Assembly: GCA_033063855.1 (NCBI GenBank)
Contig: CP093831.1
Span: 5,022,001-5,086,000, forward strand
DNA from: Smittia aterrima
Lineage: Eukaryota; Arthropoda; Insecta; Diptera; Chironomidae
Length of the DNA stretch: 64,000 nucleotides
Direction: 5' to 3'
The translations under genes and the position numbers were made by a program. Under the pieces are notes generated by a model. It saw nothing but the letters and a program-made list of their open reading frames with translations, searched no databases and was not told where the DNA came from. This document shows, one piece after another, positions 12,401 through 27,400 of this stretch (positions are counted from its first letter, which is position 1; every line of letters starts with the position of its first letter).

Positions 12401-15400
12401 CCTCCCATGATTCTCTGGTGTACTCGCCAATCTCATCGCCAATGTCTCCGCCGTCCTGAAATGAAAGCTCGATGTTTACAAACTTGAGAGTAAATAGACA
12501 AAGTCTCGATTGTACCTTGCTCGATGTTCGATTGTTGGCCCATTCAGTATCGTGTTGAATCAACTCAAAGCCGCGAAGTTTAAGAGCTTCTTCATCCAAG
12601 TCTCCGTAGATATGAGCAACCCAAGAGTTGAGAAAACGGTAGAGCTCGTCAACCCTTTCATGATTAAACAAAAACAAAGTTAGAGTTTGCCTTCAGTGCA
12701 AATAGGAAAAAGTTTCGACTCACTTATTCTTCGGAATGCTGAACCAATACTCTGGGCGAAGTTTGTTTTTTCCATACGACATTACAGTTGTTGGAAGCGG
12801 AGTATTCTTTCCGATTTGACGACCCATTCTAAGACGCAAATACATTGGAGGATCCTGACAAGCACGAGCTGGTCTCGGTATAAGTTCTAAAAGTTTCAGA
12901 AATTACGAGAAAATATTTTAATTAACTAATTAATTTCTCTGAAGCTTTAGATTCACGCAATGCAACAACAAATTATGGAAGTCGTGATACCAAATCGAGC
13001 CTTCCACAAATATCTTCAAAAATGATTACATCGAAAGCTCTTCGTGAGCACTTTAGTGTGCTTTTTGATTTAAACATAGAAAGCTCATTTTAAATTTTGC
13101 CACTTTTTGTATGTAAGCGTCCTGAATCATTCGAATTTCCATCTAACAGACCTGACAACTCTAAAGTGTATCAAACTAAAAAATATTTCACAAAAGCATC
13201 GTGCGAAAACGTTTAGTTACATCATGTGGGAATGTATTTCTGTCTACGTTGGATACAGAGAGACAGAGTGAGAAAAGTCTGAAAGTAAGTTTGAGTGGAG
13301 ATAGTTCAGTTTGATTTGAAAATAAGGATGAAGGAGTGAAAAGTATTTGAAATAAATTTGATAAACTAAAACTTATTGAAGATGGAAACAAAAAGAGAAT
13401 CTTGGAATATAAATGAATAACGATGAGATAAAATGAATGGCAACTGATTATGAAGATTATAACTCAACCTACCGAGATTTTCCAGTTGAGGAAATAACGG
13501 TGCCTTCACTACAAATAATGTTTCATGTTTTGATTATGTTTTTTTGAGTTCTTTAAAAAGTTTTTGATGTGTTTTTCTACAACGAGGATGCGTTGCCCTA
13601 GTGAACGTCGAAAGCTAAGTTTTGATTAGGCTTCGTGTTCGACTGATTCTCTTTTCGTGAATGTTTAGTTTGTGTGTGCCGTCGACAACAAATAAACAAA
13701 AAAAAAATCCTTTTCTCACTTTCGTGTTGCTTTCTTAATTTTTATCTAAAAAGTTTTTCCTCTAACATTCAAAAAGCTTTGGAAAAACTTTGTTGCTTTC
13801 GAGTCTTTTCCGTCGAAAGCAACAAAGCAAGTGCTTCCGACGAAGGAGAAGTTTCATCGCGGAAAAAAATTAACATTCCAGAAAAACTTTTTCTTATAAA
13901 ATTTCCTCATCAAACAAACCCGTAAACAAAGAGATTGAGGAAAATGAACTTTCGTGACTTTTGCAACTTACTATCAAAGCTCACGAACAGAGCTGGCATG
14001 TCATCGATGGAGACCATGGATCGATAATCAAGCTTGGGTGGAGCCTCCTTCTTCGGCTTTCCGGATTGCGATGATGCAGAACTTTCCGATGATGGATGGG
14101 ATCGGATGAACGTGCCAATGGATGATCGTCTGTAAGATAGCAATCGAATCAACGTTAACCTTTGTGCTTACTCATGGTCAAGTGTAAACATCAAGTGAAA
14201 CAACAAACACACACATCAAATTTATCGTCGGAGTTCGACGTGGAAGTCAATTCTGGTGGAAAGCGACAAAGAATCACGCTGTGCATGAAGGTTTCCCCAG
14301 CTTCTATCTCTACAAATCAAATCACTGTCAGTTTCGTTAACATTTTCAGTGAGTTTCACAAAAACAAGGACGAAAATCAAAAAGTCTTATGTGCTTGCTC
14401 GATTAGATATCAGTTAAATCGTGGAGATACAAAAATAAGGTTTCAACATAAAAGAAGAACGCAAGCAACGGATCAAGCATAGATAGAGAATCTGCGAAGG
14501 ATTTTTCGCTTACCCTGCCGATAATTCTTTAAAAGAATCGTGTGAAACAGGTGGAACGGGTGAACCACCGCTTTCTTCTGATGGAGTCTTTGACAAAAAC
14601 AAATTGCCTCCGATTTCAGAGACGAGCGTGATGGGCGAGCTTTAAGATCATTTTGAGTTTGATCAATGAATCGTTTTGAATTCAATTTGTTTGAGTGTAA
14701 AGTGTTTTAATTATTCGAGTGTGTGTTAATTTATTTGTGTGAATAATGAAATATGGAAAAAAGAGCAATCAATCATCTTTGATTGAATCATGACGAGAGA
14801 TCGGGAAAGGGAAAAGTATTGATTTCCATGGTCAGTCCATTGAATGACCATCAATTACCTTGAAAATACTTTTGAAAATACACTTTGATTGGAATCGCTG
14901 GTATTTGGCGCTGACTCTGAGTCTGGTTTTCCTGGCTCGCTGGTTAGACCTTCGACCCACGATAATGGATATGATAAGCGTTTTAACATCTGTAAAGATT
15001 TATCAATTAGAATAAAGTTTTAGAAAAATGTTAAGCGAGATCTTACTTTGTTTTTCTTAACTTCGCCAGTTCCTTTTTCAGCACCAGAATTTTGATTTTC
15101 ATTATCGTCGACGCTAAAGCTGACGCTCGATGTCTTCTTGCGTCCATCTCCGCTATGTGTCGATACAGTATCTTGACTAAGTGATGAGGCTTGCGAGCGT
15201 GTATCGGTTGATATTGCAGCAGGTGCAATAGTTAATGGCGGAACCCAATCAGAGCTCAAAACGATGTCAGCGTCGCTGTACACCTGATTGATTAAGCGCA
15301 TGTTTGAATAATTTTCTCTTTTGCTTCATAATTCGTTATTTAACCTTTTTCGTTGGAATGATGGGAACGGTTGGCAGTGAATCGCGAATATCGATTCCAC

Positions 15401-18400
15401 TGTCGTGACATGGCGTTCGTGTAAGTGAAGCTTCATCATTTACTGCAAGAGCGTCGCCCAATTCGGCCTTCTTCTCGTCATCTCCTGAAGGTTCCTTGAC
15501 TTGCTGATCTTCATCTTCGCCATCCTCCGATCTATCACATTTACATTGTCTTTTCAGTCTTCTACTCAGTATTTAAAGGATTTTTTTTTGGGAGGATAAC
15601 AAATGAGGATGAATTGATGGAAAAGCAAAAAGAAAAAAAAAGAAAACGTCTAGAAATTTGCAAATTAAATGAATCTCGTTCCATGCTGTTAACTGATTTA
15701 CGATCCAGTTTAGTGATCCAGCTACTTTCAGGTGTTAGTTGAATTGTGTTAATTATTCAAATTAAATTAGAAAAAAGATCCATGCGAATGAAATTAAATT
15801 TGCCATGAGAGGAAATGAAAAATTTCTCGATTGTCCCAAAACCGATAAATGAATCGATAACTAACCTGTCCTTGCTGGGAATGGCCCAGTGCTGATCGAG
15901 AAGACTCTTACGACGTTCTTCAGCACTCTTTTTAGCTTCAGCCTCTTGTTCTGGCTTTAGTTCGTCCTTTTTAACATCAGCTGAACTCTCAGTCGAGTCA
16001 ACGTGGAGCCTCTCAATAGGCGTCACTAAATCGCGATCAAATGCTTTCGGAAATGCGTCTCCGTCGTCACGCTCCGTTGAGCAATTACTTTCTTGATCAA
16101 CTGAGCTTCCAGCACCAAGTTCAGGGAAGGTCTCGTCTTTCGGCAAAAGAGAATCTTTGCCAGGCGAGTGAGTTTCGCAACGATTGCACGTTTTCGGATG
16201 ATAAACTTCTGGTTTTTCGTTTGTGTTGCTTGTGTATTCGCCTGTTCCAACACGCATGTGAGCAATATCGTTAAATATAGCAGCGTTCAATATGAATTCC
16301 ATCGGCGCAATAACGCCATAGCTTTCTGGACCATGCTCTATAACAAGGGGATCGGAAACATTTGGATCGAACATGACTGCATTTGGCGTGACAAGCAAAA
16401 CTCCACCAACGACTCCCTGGCCGTCTGTGATGTGTCGAACATTTAACTTCAAGAATCTTTGCACGATAACTGGATCATCGTCTGATGCGTTTGGCGTTGT
16501 AATCCTCTCCACGCGACCTGGCTTTGGTGAGCTTGGGCGCAAATCGTCAAGGAGATCTAAAAGAAAAAGAAGATTAAGTAAAAACATTTGCGTTTTAACT
16601 TTATCGAGAAGCCAAAGTTTACCACCGGATCGTAAGAAAATAGCAGATTTCATTTCACTGAGACTCGTGAATCTTTTCCTAATTTAAGTATTTCATTATT
16701 TAGACAGAAAGCTAATAGTTGATAAGAGATTCCAGCAATTTTTTCTCTGTTTGCGACACGTCGAACGTCCTTGAAGTGTTTTATTTTTTTCGAGTGGAAT
16801 ATATTTTCACTTATCGCTGTACTTTGATTACCAATCAAAGGTTGAGATTGATTAAAATACAATGAAGTGGTGAGACTTAGTCACCATAATCCATTTTAAA
16901 TTTCACTGTTTTCTTGAAAAACTTCGCTTCTTTGACGTTTATTTACATCGAAAAAAGTCATATGTTTTCGAAAATAAGCTTCTCGTACAAGAAACTTGAG
17001 CGCTTGCGCAATTCTCCGCGAGCGATGAAAATAAAATCAATTCAACGAACGACTCATCGGGCGGTAAACTGTTTTCACACTTGGCCTTCAATTTTCTCTC
17101 GGCACACTGAACAAAACAAACCTTTCTCCTGCTGTGGAATGTCGTCCGTGTTGCTCGAGCTCTTCCGGCTCTTATCTTTCGATCCTTCCGTATCGCCACT
17201 CGTCTCACTTGAGTTGTCATCGTCCTTTAACTTCGATTTATCGGGAACGAGGAGCGTTTGGCCTGAATAAATGAACGAGCTTCCCAACCGATTGAGCTGC
17301 GTTAATTCTGAGGGTGTGGTATCGAATCGAGCAGCTACCGATGTAAGCGTGTCGCGGTCACCAACTGTGTATGTGATGGTTGGGACGACAGGCGCTGGAC
17401 CTGAATATTAGAAGAAAAAAATGAAGAAAAAAAGTTGTTCAAAAATGTGCCACAACATTCCAACATGCGAAACAGGTTTTAAGTCTTGATTGATCAAAGC
17501 TTGGATTAAGATTAAATGTAATTACCTTTCGCCGACAGTCGATCGATGCTCTCGAAACGTCCTTCGACTTTTGATCGCAGCGAATCCAAATCGTATGGCG
17601 CTGCCAAGCCGTGATCAACACTACGAGATTTACTCCTGAAATTACAAAAGGAAAAGTCATGTTGCAATTAATCAAGTCGTTATCGTTCTGATGCTGATTG
17701 CTTGTTAAGATATTTCACTCCATTACACTCTCACCACAATAAAACATGAACTGCGATTAAATTTCAAAAAGTGCAATCGACTGAGGTTGTTAACATGAAA
17801 TCTCATAGGCCGAGAACCTCAACGCATCATCCAACGCTTGTCAGCGAAAAAAAAAAAGATGAAACGAGTAAAAGGAGTTTTCCACTTTTCAAATTACGTT
17901 TGTTGACCTTGCCTTCGGTCGCTATGCTTAAATTGATCGGATACCGGAACAAGCTTGACGTTTCGCGGACCTTCGACTTGACTAAAACGCGTAATACGTC
18001 TTTTCTAAATTGGCACGTCGAGCGAATAAAGCTTCGCGTTGAGCTGCGGTTCATTGATATTCGTCGACACGAGAATCGCTGAAATTAATATTGCGACGCA
18101 AAACTACGACGAAGCGCTCACAAGAAAGGAAAGAAACTTTCATCCATTTCCTCTCCAAACTTATTTCTGCCTTTCCGGAATTTATTGTCAGAGCACGTGA
18201 AGTCATTTGTCGAAGTTTTTCATTTTTATCATCGCTCGAAGCCGATTTCGGAGATCAATTAAAGATTATCATCATTGAGCGGCCCCAGGAAAGGAAAGGG
18301 AAAGAGTCAAAATATATCTGAAGCTTTCGATCATCTAGAAACATGAGCTTGTGCTCATTGAACTACAACTCAGTTCCTTGAAGTTAAAAGCTTTTATTCA

Positions 18401-21400
18401 TGATCATTCCTCTCTCTCATTCACTTCCTCCTTCCAGAACCACATTTTTTATTATCATAATTTTTATCTCAACGAACATCATCCGAATTATCATACAATC
18501 TGTTTACTTTCTGACCCAACTTGACTGCGTGGGTGTGGAAAATGTTTTTCAGCAGAAAGCCGTTCTTTTAAAATCGTAAGAGATGAAACAGATTGCTGCC
18601 TCATCGCTTTATCTCCTTAACACGATTTGTCTATTGACGAAGGAAGCGAGCTTTCCGTGATTGGTAAACCTCAGAGAGACTCGCACAAACTCAAATCCAC
18701 CGAAGGGAAAAATTATCGATTCGCTTGAAAGGAGAAAAAGAGGGGCGAAGGAAATAAACTTTTTTTAGGCTCGAAAGTGACGGCGGGTGCTACTTTTAAA
18801 ATTAATTCGTACATGTATGCCAAAATAATTGAAAACGTGACTTTCGGTCCAATTTTTCATTTGCCTTCTCTGCTCTTCTTTCTTGTTCAACGCCTTCGCC
18901 TCATCAGCGCCATTGCCTTCAATCATAACTTATCTTCACCCAATATTCTTCTTCCTATCATCCTCTTTCGGCAATTGGATTGCTGATGGCTTTTGAGGAG
19001 AAAATTTCTCCCGACTTAGGCAAAGAAGCCAAAAATTTTCGCTCTGCGGTTTCTCATCGTACCCGCGTCAATGGGAAATGAAGATTGAAAACTTTCATAA
19101 ACCTGTCGGAGGAAGTGAGTGTATTATCTCGTTTTGGGCTCCGGTGTTCGTCTTTGTGTCAGCTTATGTTTACACGGGGAAACATTCTTGACGGAAAATG
19201 AACATTAATTGCGCTATCATGTGATGGGATTTTGCTTTTATTTTCCCTCTCTCGAATCGTGTAAAAGCTTTGAGAAGTCAACTTCCTGATCGAGATCAAG
19301 TGCTGCATTACGAGAATCAATTCAAGAACATCACATGACATGCTCAAGACTCTGATACGATTAACAACAGAGTCACGTGCTTCGTCTAACTGCACATTCG
19401 ACAGCAGAAAAAATCTCGTAGATTGACTTTAAATAAATATTCATTTGTAATAATGCAAAACAAAAAGGCGAAAAAAATGTGTGTCAAGGCTGAAGTGGCT
19501 GCTTTTATATCAAAACATTCATCAAAAGCTACAAACTCGCCGATGTGTAATGTATCCGAACAAATATGTTCAGAAATAACAAGTGACTGCGAAATACATC
19601 GTAACGGCAGCGAAAAAAAGAATGTTAGCCGCCTGTAGTAAAGTTACGCCTGAATGTCATTCCGTCAACGACGGAGCGTGCAAGAGAATTAATGTCTTTG
19701 AAAGATGAGAACGTAAGCTTACGGCGCTGCCTTTAGAATTGATAAGATTCTTCCGGCTCTACGCGATTTCCCCGTCATCGTTGATAAAATTAATTTTAAT
19801 TTTTTATTGTAGTCTCACGTGTAGCTTTATGGGCTCTTAAAAAAGAATATTAAAGCTTTGTGAGTGGCGATGCAAAGTGAGCGTTTCTCGCCTTCGCTTT
19901 GCTTAGACGGATGGAACATGTCGAATTAGATTTTACGACGCAAACGCATATCCAATCGATCTTAAAAGCTCGAAGCGAATTTCTTTTTACGATGTTAATA
20001 ATTCCAAAGCTCTATTTGTTTTTATATTTCGAAACTCCCTTATCGCTCTCGAAAGACTCGTGAAGATCTTCTTTTATCTTGAGAATCGCTCTCGATGTGA
20101 TGGCGTTGCTTCAGTTCAGGGAGAATTTATTGCGTTAATTTTTTTTACGTTCGTTTTCGCTCTTTTAATATTTACTTCATGAAAGATTTATTGCGTTCAT
20201 CGTGAAACTTGTTCACATCTTTAATTCAACTTTGTAACTTTCGCTTTTTCAGGTAATGAATCGTTCGGAGCGTGGCGTCAGAAGAAAGAAGACTCGTCTA
20301 CATATTTTTCTTCTGTATGAACTCAGCTGTGGCGAATGAAACGAGAGCGCATGGCATTTTTGATTATCAAAACAAATAGGAAAATTTTCTGATATGTGCC
20401 AGCGTAGGCAAACGAAAAAAGTCTCAGCGCCATGACATGAAATGTGTCAGCGCTTGAAATGTGACATTCTCTCCCTCTTGGGTGCGACTTGATTTTGAAT
20501 GGATTTTCTGTCCTGAAAAGCTTTCTGGACGATTCCTTTGCATGTCAAGCGTCACTCGTTCGCGACTTCTGTTGGCAATAAACTTCTGCGAAGCGATTCA
20601 TGTTTGTTCATCGCATGTATGGTAATTTTACTCATGCAACATCAACTCATTATTTACAGCTCAATCGACTGGAAGGAAATTAATTATCTACACAGCTCGT
20701 CGATATGGAATGAAAAAGTTCTTTGTGCTTTGAAGGAATATCAAAAGTAAACTCGTTTAAATGTAAATGATGAGGAAACTTTCAATTAAAAACAAACAGC
20801 GATCAATAAATTACTGTGGTCACTTACCTTCGTGGTGGAGCTTGGAACTTCTCGAGAGTTTCTGCCGTGAGGCCGGCATCTTGACTCGATGCTCTTCGAG
20901 ACCTTCGCAAGGGTTCACATTCGGATGAAGTGAAGATTGTGCACAACAACATCAAGTACAATCAAGCAAAACGACATGCAAATATAAATAAAAGGGGAAA
21001 ATAAAAAACATGGAAAATAATTAAAATAAAATTGTTTACGTCGTGGCTCTCCCTCCCCGCACAGCGTGTTCATAAGTGACAAACTATGATACAACGATCG
21101 CTGTCACGCGAAGATGTATAGGAAACAAAAATAGAAGGCGAAAGGTTTGTGGAGGAGGAGGCGATAAATAAAAATATGAAATGCAAAATAAGGTTTCATT
21201 TAAGCTTGAGAGATCAACTGACCAAGTTCAGCTTTGATCGCGGAAAGCGATATCAACAAATCAGCTCTAAATGCTTTACACGCATGAGAGAGAATGATTG
21301 TCAATCGATATTTTATTTTATGCCTTTCTGTTGCTTTTACATAAGCTTCACTCTACAGTTGAGAATGGAAACTAATCGGCTTTCCTCGGGCGGCTCAAGT

Positions 21401-24400
21401 TCAAGAGCGATTTATGTGTGTTCGATATTCATTGAAATGAAAATTTAAATCGTTGATGCGAGGCACGAAGTTTATCCACTCAATTAAAAAGTTGACTCGC
21501 AAAAAGTTTTCAACGATGAGATTTTCATAAAATTTAAGTGCATCTCTAATGTATTGAATTTTCAAAAAGCGAAGCGAGGAAACTTTATGGAAATTATTTA
21601 AAAGCAACTCGAATGGGATTCTCTGTAAATATTCAGACTCGAGTGCTTTAAATCATTGCGGAATGGATTAAGAGCAAGCATATTTCAGAAGAGAGGGCTT
21701 TATATGAAAACATTAAACTTGTGCGAAGTGCTTGGTGGTAGCAATAAGCTTCTCGAGTAGAACATGAAATTGTGATTAAGCTCATGTTATCGCATCGACA
21801 TTGATCATAAATTCCCCATTCTTACCAATAAACCTCCTTAAACTTTGCCACCTGACTCTTTAATGGCATTCTCCTTTAGCTTATTTATCAATTCCAAAAG
21901 ATTTTTTTATCTTATCCAAGACGAGAAATGACAAAAGACGAAACTAATGGAAACCTCTGACGATGTTATTGATTACAAAAATTTATTTTTAGCGACTTTT
22001 CAACTCTCTTAAAACCTTCGTTTTGTTCACGTTGCTATCGAGGAGCTTTGCAGTCTTTGTCTATTTTGATGTGTTGTAACTTGTAACCCATTTTTACATA
22101 AACATGAGTGCACTTTGTGAGGCTTCTTCCTTGCGGTAATTTCCATTTATCATGCCACAATATAATTAGGCTTCGAGCGCCTTGTCGAATTTAAAGTTCT
22201 TTACTGTTAGATAATTAAGTTTCCGCGTCACGTGATCGAGCAGTTAGAGTTTAGAAGTGACCCAATAGAATTGGACGGAATTAATTTACACGCTCGTATC
22301 TTGTTATCACCCAATTAAATGCACATGTGGAATTTGTAATTCGACAAACAACGTCAGAAAATGAAATTAGAATGGCAATACGGCCCTCGACCGCTTGTTT
22401 TCCTCACAACATCATCTGCCAATCACACTCAATTGATTCGCGATCAACAAACAACAAAACGAGGCGATAGATTTATTTTGGAATTTCAAGTATCGTGCAG
22501 CTGACTCAGAAAAGATTCCGAAACTTCACTTTGTTCGATGTGTCCTCTAACGAAGGTTAATTTTCCACTTCGTGATATGAATATTTGATTGAGTATTTTT
22601 TACTTTCACTCTTGACTAGCTCTTTATGTGCTAACCACTCGCTGATTAATTGTTTGACGGTTCACTTGACATCGCGGTAGATTATTTGCTAACCAGCTTA
22701 ACTCAAGCAGCGCAATAAATCACATGTCGTATCAGAAAGCTTCAACGAAAGATCTGTACGATGGTGAGGCTTTTCGAGAACTGAATCGAAGGCTTAAAGC
22801 CCATCACTGATAAGGGAAATAAGCGGAGAAAACATGGTGAAGTAAAACAGACACTCTCTCACTCGCCTGGGAGTAGAATTTCGTAAGTCTGACAACTGAA
22901 GACGTAACAAAATGTTTGAAATCTAATCAGAAGCGGCTGTCTCTGTGATTGCGACTCACACCTTCGTCGTGTGTTAGATTTACCGCAGACAAGACAAACA
23001 GCGTGAGAAAAGAAATCGGGAAGAAATGTGGAAACTTTGAAATTATTGTCACGCGATATAGTCCGATTGACGATATTTTCGTGTCTGACTGTAAAGCGTT
23101 AGTTTGAAGGGGATACGCAATAGAAGTACAACAACTCTCCAGAGAATTTTCGTGCTTATCAGTGAATTCAGAGCGAACAGAGAACGTTTCAGAAGCAACC
23201 GGGTAAATACGAAGAGACATTATCGCCACACGCGCACAACGAGGTCCCCAAATTGCTGTTTGCTTATGTCGTGTTCACATGATACCATTTTAGAATCACC
23301 GAATAGCACGAGTAAACAATGAGTTCAACAACTGATGATTGGCTCCATCAAGTCTCGTCATGTCCATCCATAAAACTGTTGTTTGAAGAGAGAAACGCTA
23401 ATGAGCAGCAAATTATGTTTGCTTGATTTGAGAAGACGCGTCGAAATACAAACAGCGAGACGATAATTTATGGTTTTATTTCGAGTCCCGCCTCCGCTTC
23501 TGTCATCGCACTGTCATGCAACATTGAATCGTCAAAAGTCGTGCGACCACGACAAATCAATGTCAAACAAGCGATAAGCTTTAAGCTCGAAAGAAACTAG
23601 ATCAAACGTAAAGATAGCGACTGCAACTTGAAGCTTAATGAGAACGTAACGCAATGTGTTTTCGGACAGAAGAAAAATCATTTGGGGCTTGTGATATAAT
23701 CTTGACCTACACTGATCGTATAATTCCCGAAACAAACTCAAAATATCCGGTCAAAGTCGTTCCCAATTTTCTTTAGCACAATCATCAATCTTTTTGCCTT
23801 CTATTTAAAGAGTCTGCCACTCGACATGATAAGACGATTGTTTGGGTTTAATAAGGAGCGACAAGATTGTAAGAAATTGATAATCTCATGTTCATTAATT
23901 AACGGAAGGAGAGCGATACGAGAAGGCGGATTAGTCGTTATTATGATGAGTCATTAGGTGACGGATTGCTGGTTCATCGTGTTTACCTATTTTTCAAGTT
24001 GTCCGGCACAAAAATGTTCCACCAAGAATGTCTCTTCTGACGAGAATAAGCGTCATGTTGTCCGTTTGTCGTTCCGTTGTAGTCAATTTCACCGTTCATA
24101 GCTGGTAGACCCTTTCGTCTACGTCTCTCCATCTTTGTTGCCCATGATGAGCTTCGTCGACGCTTCTTCTCTTGCGTTGACGGCTCATAATCTGGTGTGA
24201 TGGTAATCGTCACTGGCGGGTCATTTTCCGTGTCGGATTCAGATGATTTTCGTTGATATTTTTCTTCCTTCTCCTTGGCCGGTTCCTTCGACTGTGAAAT
24301 TACGAAACTCAAATGCATGGACTTAAAACCACGCGACGAGCTACCAACCTTACTGTTCCGTCTGCCTCCTAAGAAAACCACAGCAATAGAGCTCCGTCGT

Positions 24401-27400
24401 TTTCCACTCTTGTTTGAATCGCTCTTTCCGCTTAACAGCCCAAGGCCTAACGAACTGCGACGTGATGCTTTTGTTGGTTTTTCCGAGATGTCCGTGTTTG
24501 TATAAGCTGTGGCTGACGGCAAAATTGAGTCTGAATATTTTCTTGCATCGAGAGCTGTACCATTGCCATTTGTGGTCAGTCTCGTTGGTGAATAATTCAG
24601 TTCTTCTTCAATCAATGTTGGGATCGACCCGGCACTCAAATCCTTTCGAGACCGAGCTCGAACACCCGGCGGTTGCTGCAAGCTTGTCATGAGCTTTTCG
24701 ATAGCAGCAAAAAACGTTTACTGAAACAACAAATTTTCGATGAAATTTGCAACGCGCGCTTATAAAAAATGACAAGAATTTTCAACGAATGCTTTTCCAC
24801 GTTTCTCATATTTCGCCTTGGCATTGGCAAACCATCTCTCGATCGACAGTCTACGTGACTTTCGCGTTCGATGTGTAAATGTCTTTGGAGCTTTACTTTC
24901 GAAGGCTTCTGATTACGTAAAACGACGAGCTTTTCCTGCCGCTTCCCTAATGGCAATTTAAAGAGCTCCAGCGAGTTGCTTTATGGAACTTTTTCTTTGC
25001 CTCTTGCACCATAAATGGCACATAAAACAATCATAAAACATTTTTTTGCTCTTGCTTTCAACGTTTGCTTAACGAAGCAGGGGCGCCCTTTCTATGAGAA
25101 AATCCGCAAACTAGTTCATCAGCGACCGTTTCCCTTTTGCTTCTTCTTGGAATTCCTTTAATAGCGTGAAGACTTTTTTTCTACTCGAAGAGACTTCAAG
25201 TAACAATTATTTTCTCGTGCTCTTGCCTTTAGTCATTAAAACTCCTTTCATTTGCAAGCTGCGTGAGTTTACGAGCATTCGTATTGTCGGTTGCGCTTGT
25301 GGCTTGCGACAAAGCGATTTGCGAATAACGGGGAAGTGGAAATAGCAATTTCAATTGAACTACGCTTGAAGATGCCACAAGGAGTTCAGCTAATCTATCG
25401 AGCAGCTCTCAACGCTTAACGAGAATTTCCGAGTTGTAGCAAACGAATAAATTAAGACTCAAGTCACTTCCATGCAGAAACGACAAAACGTTTAATGAGA
25501 CTCAAATGATTGATTCGTTAAAAGGCATTGAGACATCGTGCTTTTGAAAACCTTTCATCGTTTTACGCCAGAAGAAAAAAAATATAAGCAAAAAATATAT
25601 TGGCGACAGTTTTCTTCGTTTAAATTTGCATGAATTTCCATAACGAAAGAAGTCGTGTGTGAAAATGTTGATTCACGTGAATTACGAGAGACACAAGAAT
25701 CGATAAAAACTTTTAAATGTTCTCGATTTTCTGCTTTCAATCACGTCATGTAATTTAATTTACGTTCAACTAATTGAATTGCTTGCTGAAACCATTTACA
25801 AGTTCAGACTGATGCAAGCACTTTTGAAGTCGCTCGGGGTAGAAGAAATCAGAGAAAATTGCAGGAATTTTAATTGCATAATTAGTCGCCATTTACATAA
25901 GCTTTAGACACGTTCCATCTAAAGTCAGCGCGACATTTCACGCTTCTAAAATGCCAAACAGAATCGCTTTTGTTGCGAGTTGAGCTCTCGTCATTGTTCC
26001 AATTAAGAATGCATTTTCTGTTATCACTCGACTGCACAACAATAACAGAGCAAGCTGCGATGACAATGGACGGCAGAAGGAGAAATGATAATGTTTACTT
26101 TGCTTGGTATTGCGACATAACTCGAAGCACGTTCAACATGATTCTTTCTTATCAAAAAATTTCCCTTCATTCATTTTTCCTCTGACGAAACTTGAGCTCG
26201 TTGATTCCACCGAAGAAAGAAAATGAAGCATCTCCGATATCTTCGCACACACGCCGAGGAATTCTGAAGAAGTCATTAAGAGAAGCAAAAATATTGACAT
26301 CCAAGGGACTGTTTACATCGTCACGGAGCCATGCACGAAAGCGAAGCTTTAAGACGAAAATAAAGTCTCACGTGATAACTCAAGTCAAGTTCGTATATGA
26401 ACGGATTTCTGCTCGGAGCGAGGAAATGCTGCGCGCTCAAGTGCAAGGCTTCTCGCATCGAAATCATAAATCTTAAAGCTTCGTTTAATCGCGCTTTAAT
26501 TAAAAGTTTCGCGAGCATAAAATGAACAAAAATCTAAAGTAAGCGAGATTTTTCACAACGCGACTGGATAGAGAAGAGGAAAATGTGAATAAAAAGTAAA
26601 TAAATGCCTGTGTCTGGCGAGAATTGCTTTTGTGCTTGAGCTGAGAGGCACTCAAGACTCAAGTCTCAAGGGTCGTTAAGGGAAGAACGTAATTTTTCTT
26701 TTCCCTATAAGTTTAGTTTTAAACTTGAAAGCTGAAGGACGGGACGGAGCTCGTTTAAATTTGCATAACAAAACGTCGCTCTTATCATCACATCTTGTGT
26801 GGTCATTTTTCAAAAGCGAGCAGCAGCAAGGAATGAAATGGGTCAAAAGCCGGATTACAAATTAGCTCATTGTCAGACACAAGAGAGTCTTATCTGCCAT
26901 TATGCTACAGCATTCAGGTCAAGCCGAATGTGAGAATCTTTTCAATTGTTTTCGTGAGTCTACCGGACGCCATCAACGATAATAAAAAAAGGGCAATCAA
27001 CGATAAATGCTGCTCACTAATAATTGTCAACACGATCGTCCTCAAACATTATTCTCTCAAGCGCCAACTTCATTTTCCATTCATTCACATGGGTTCAAAG
27101 TCATGAACGGGCCGCTTGACTTCATCGGTTTCCCCTTTAGCAATCTGATTGAGCTTGTATACGTTTACTGCTCGAGGTCTTCGGTGAATGGAATTCAAGC
27201 AGCTTAAAGTCTCGCGAGACTACTTAAGTAAGTGACTGACTGACGCATGCTGTAGAACAGTTGGCAGAGCTGACAAGCTTGTTTCTCACGCTATAGATTA
27301 CTTTTAACAAATTGAAAAGTCCGAGCATTACCGAATACTGATTGGTTATTTGTAAAGCTAATTTTCCCTTCGATAATTATGCAATTCCCAGTCGATGATT

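Noticed and set aside
14162..14482. 106-codon plus-strand frame in a mustard intron
   Set aside because: Opposite strand to mustard exons, no domain, no promoter or splice support.
16168..16687. Plus-strand frames of 77-104 codons at the GRAM-like mustard exon
   Set aside because: They are antisense shadows of the phase-verified exon 15866-16556.
17771..18082. 103-codon plus-strand frame in a mustard intron
   Set aside because: No start context, no family resemblance, antisense frame also open; likely chance.
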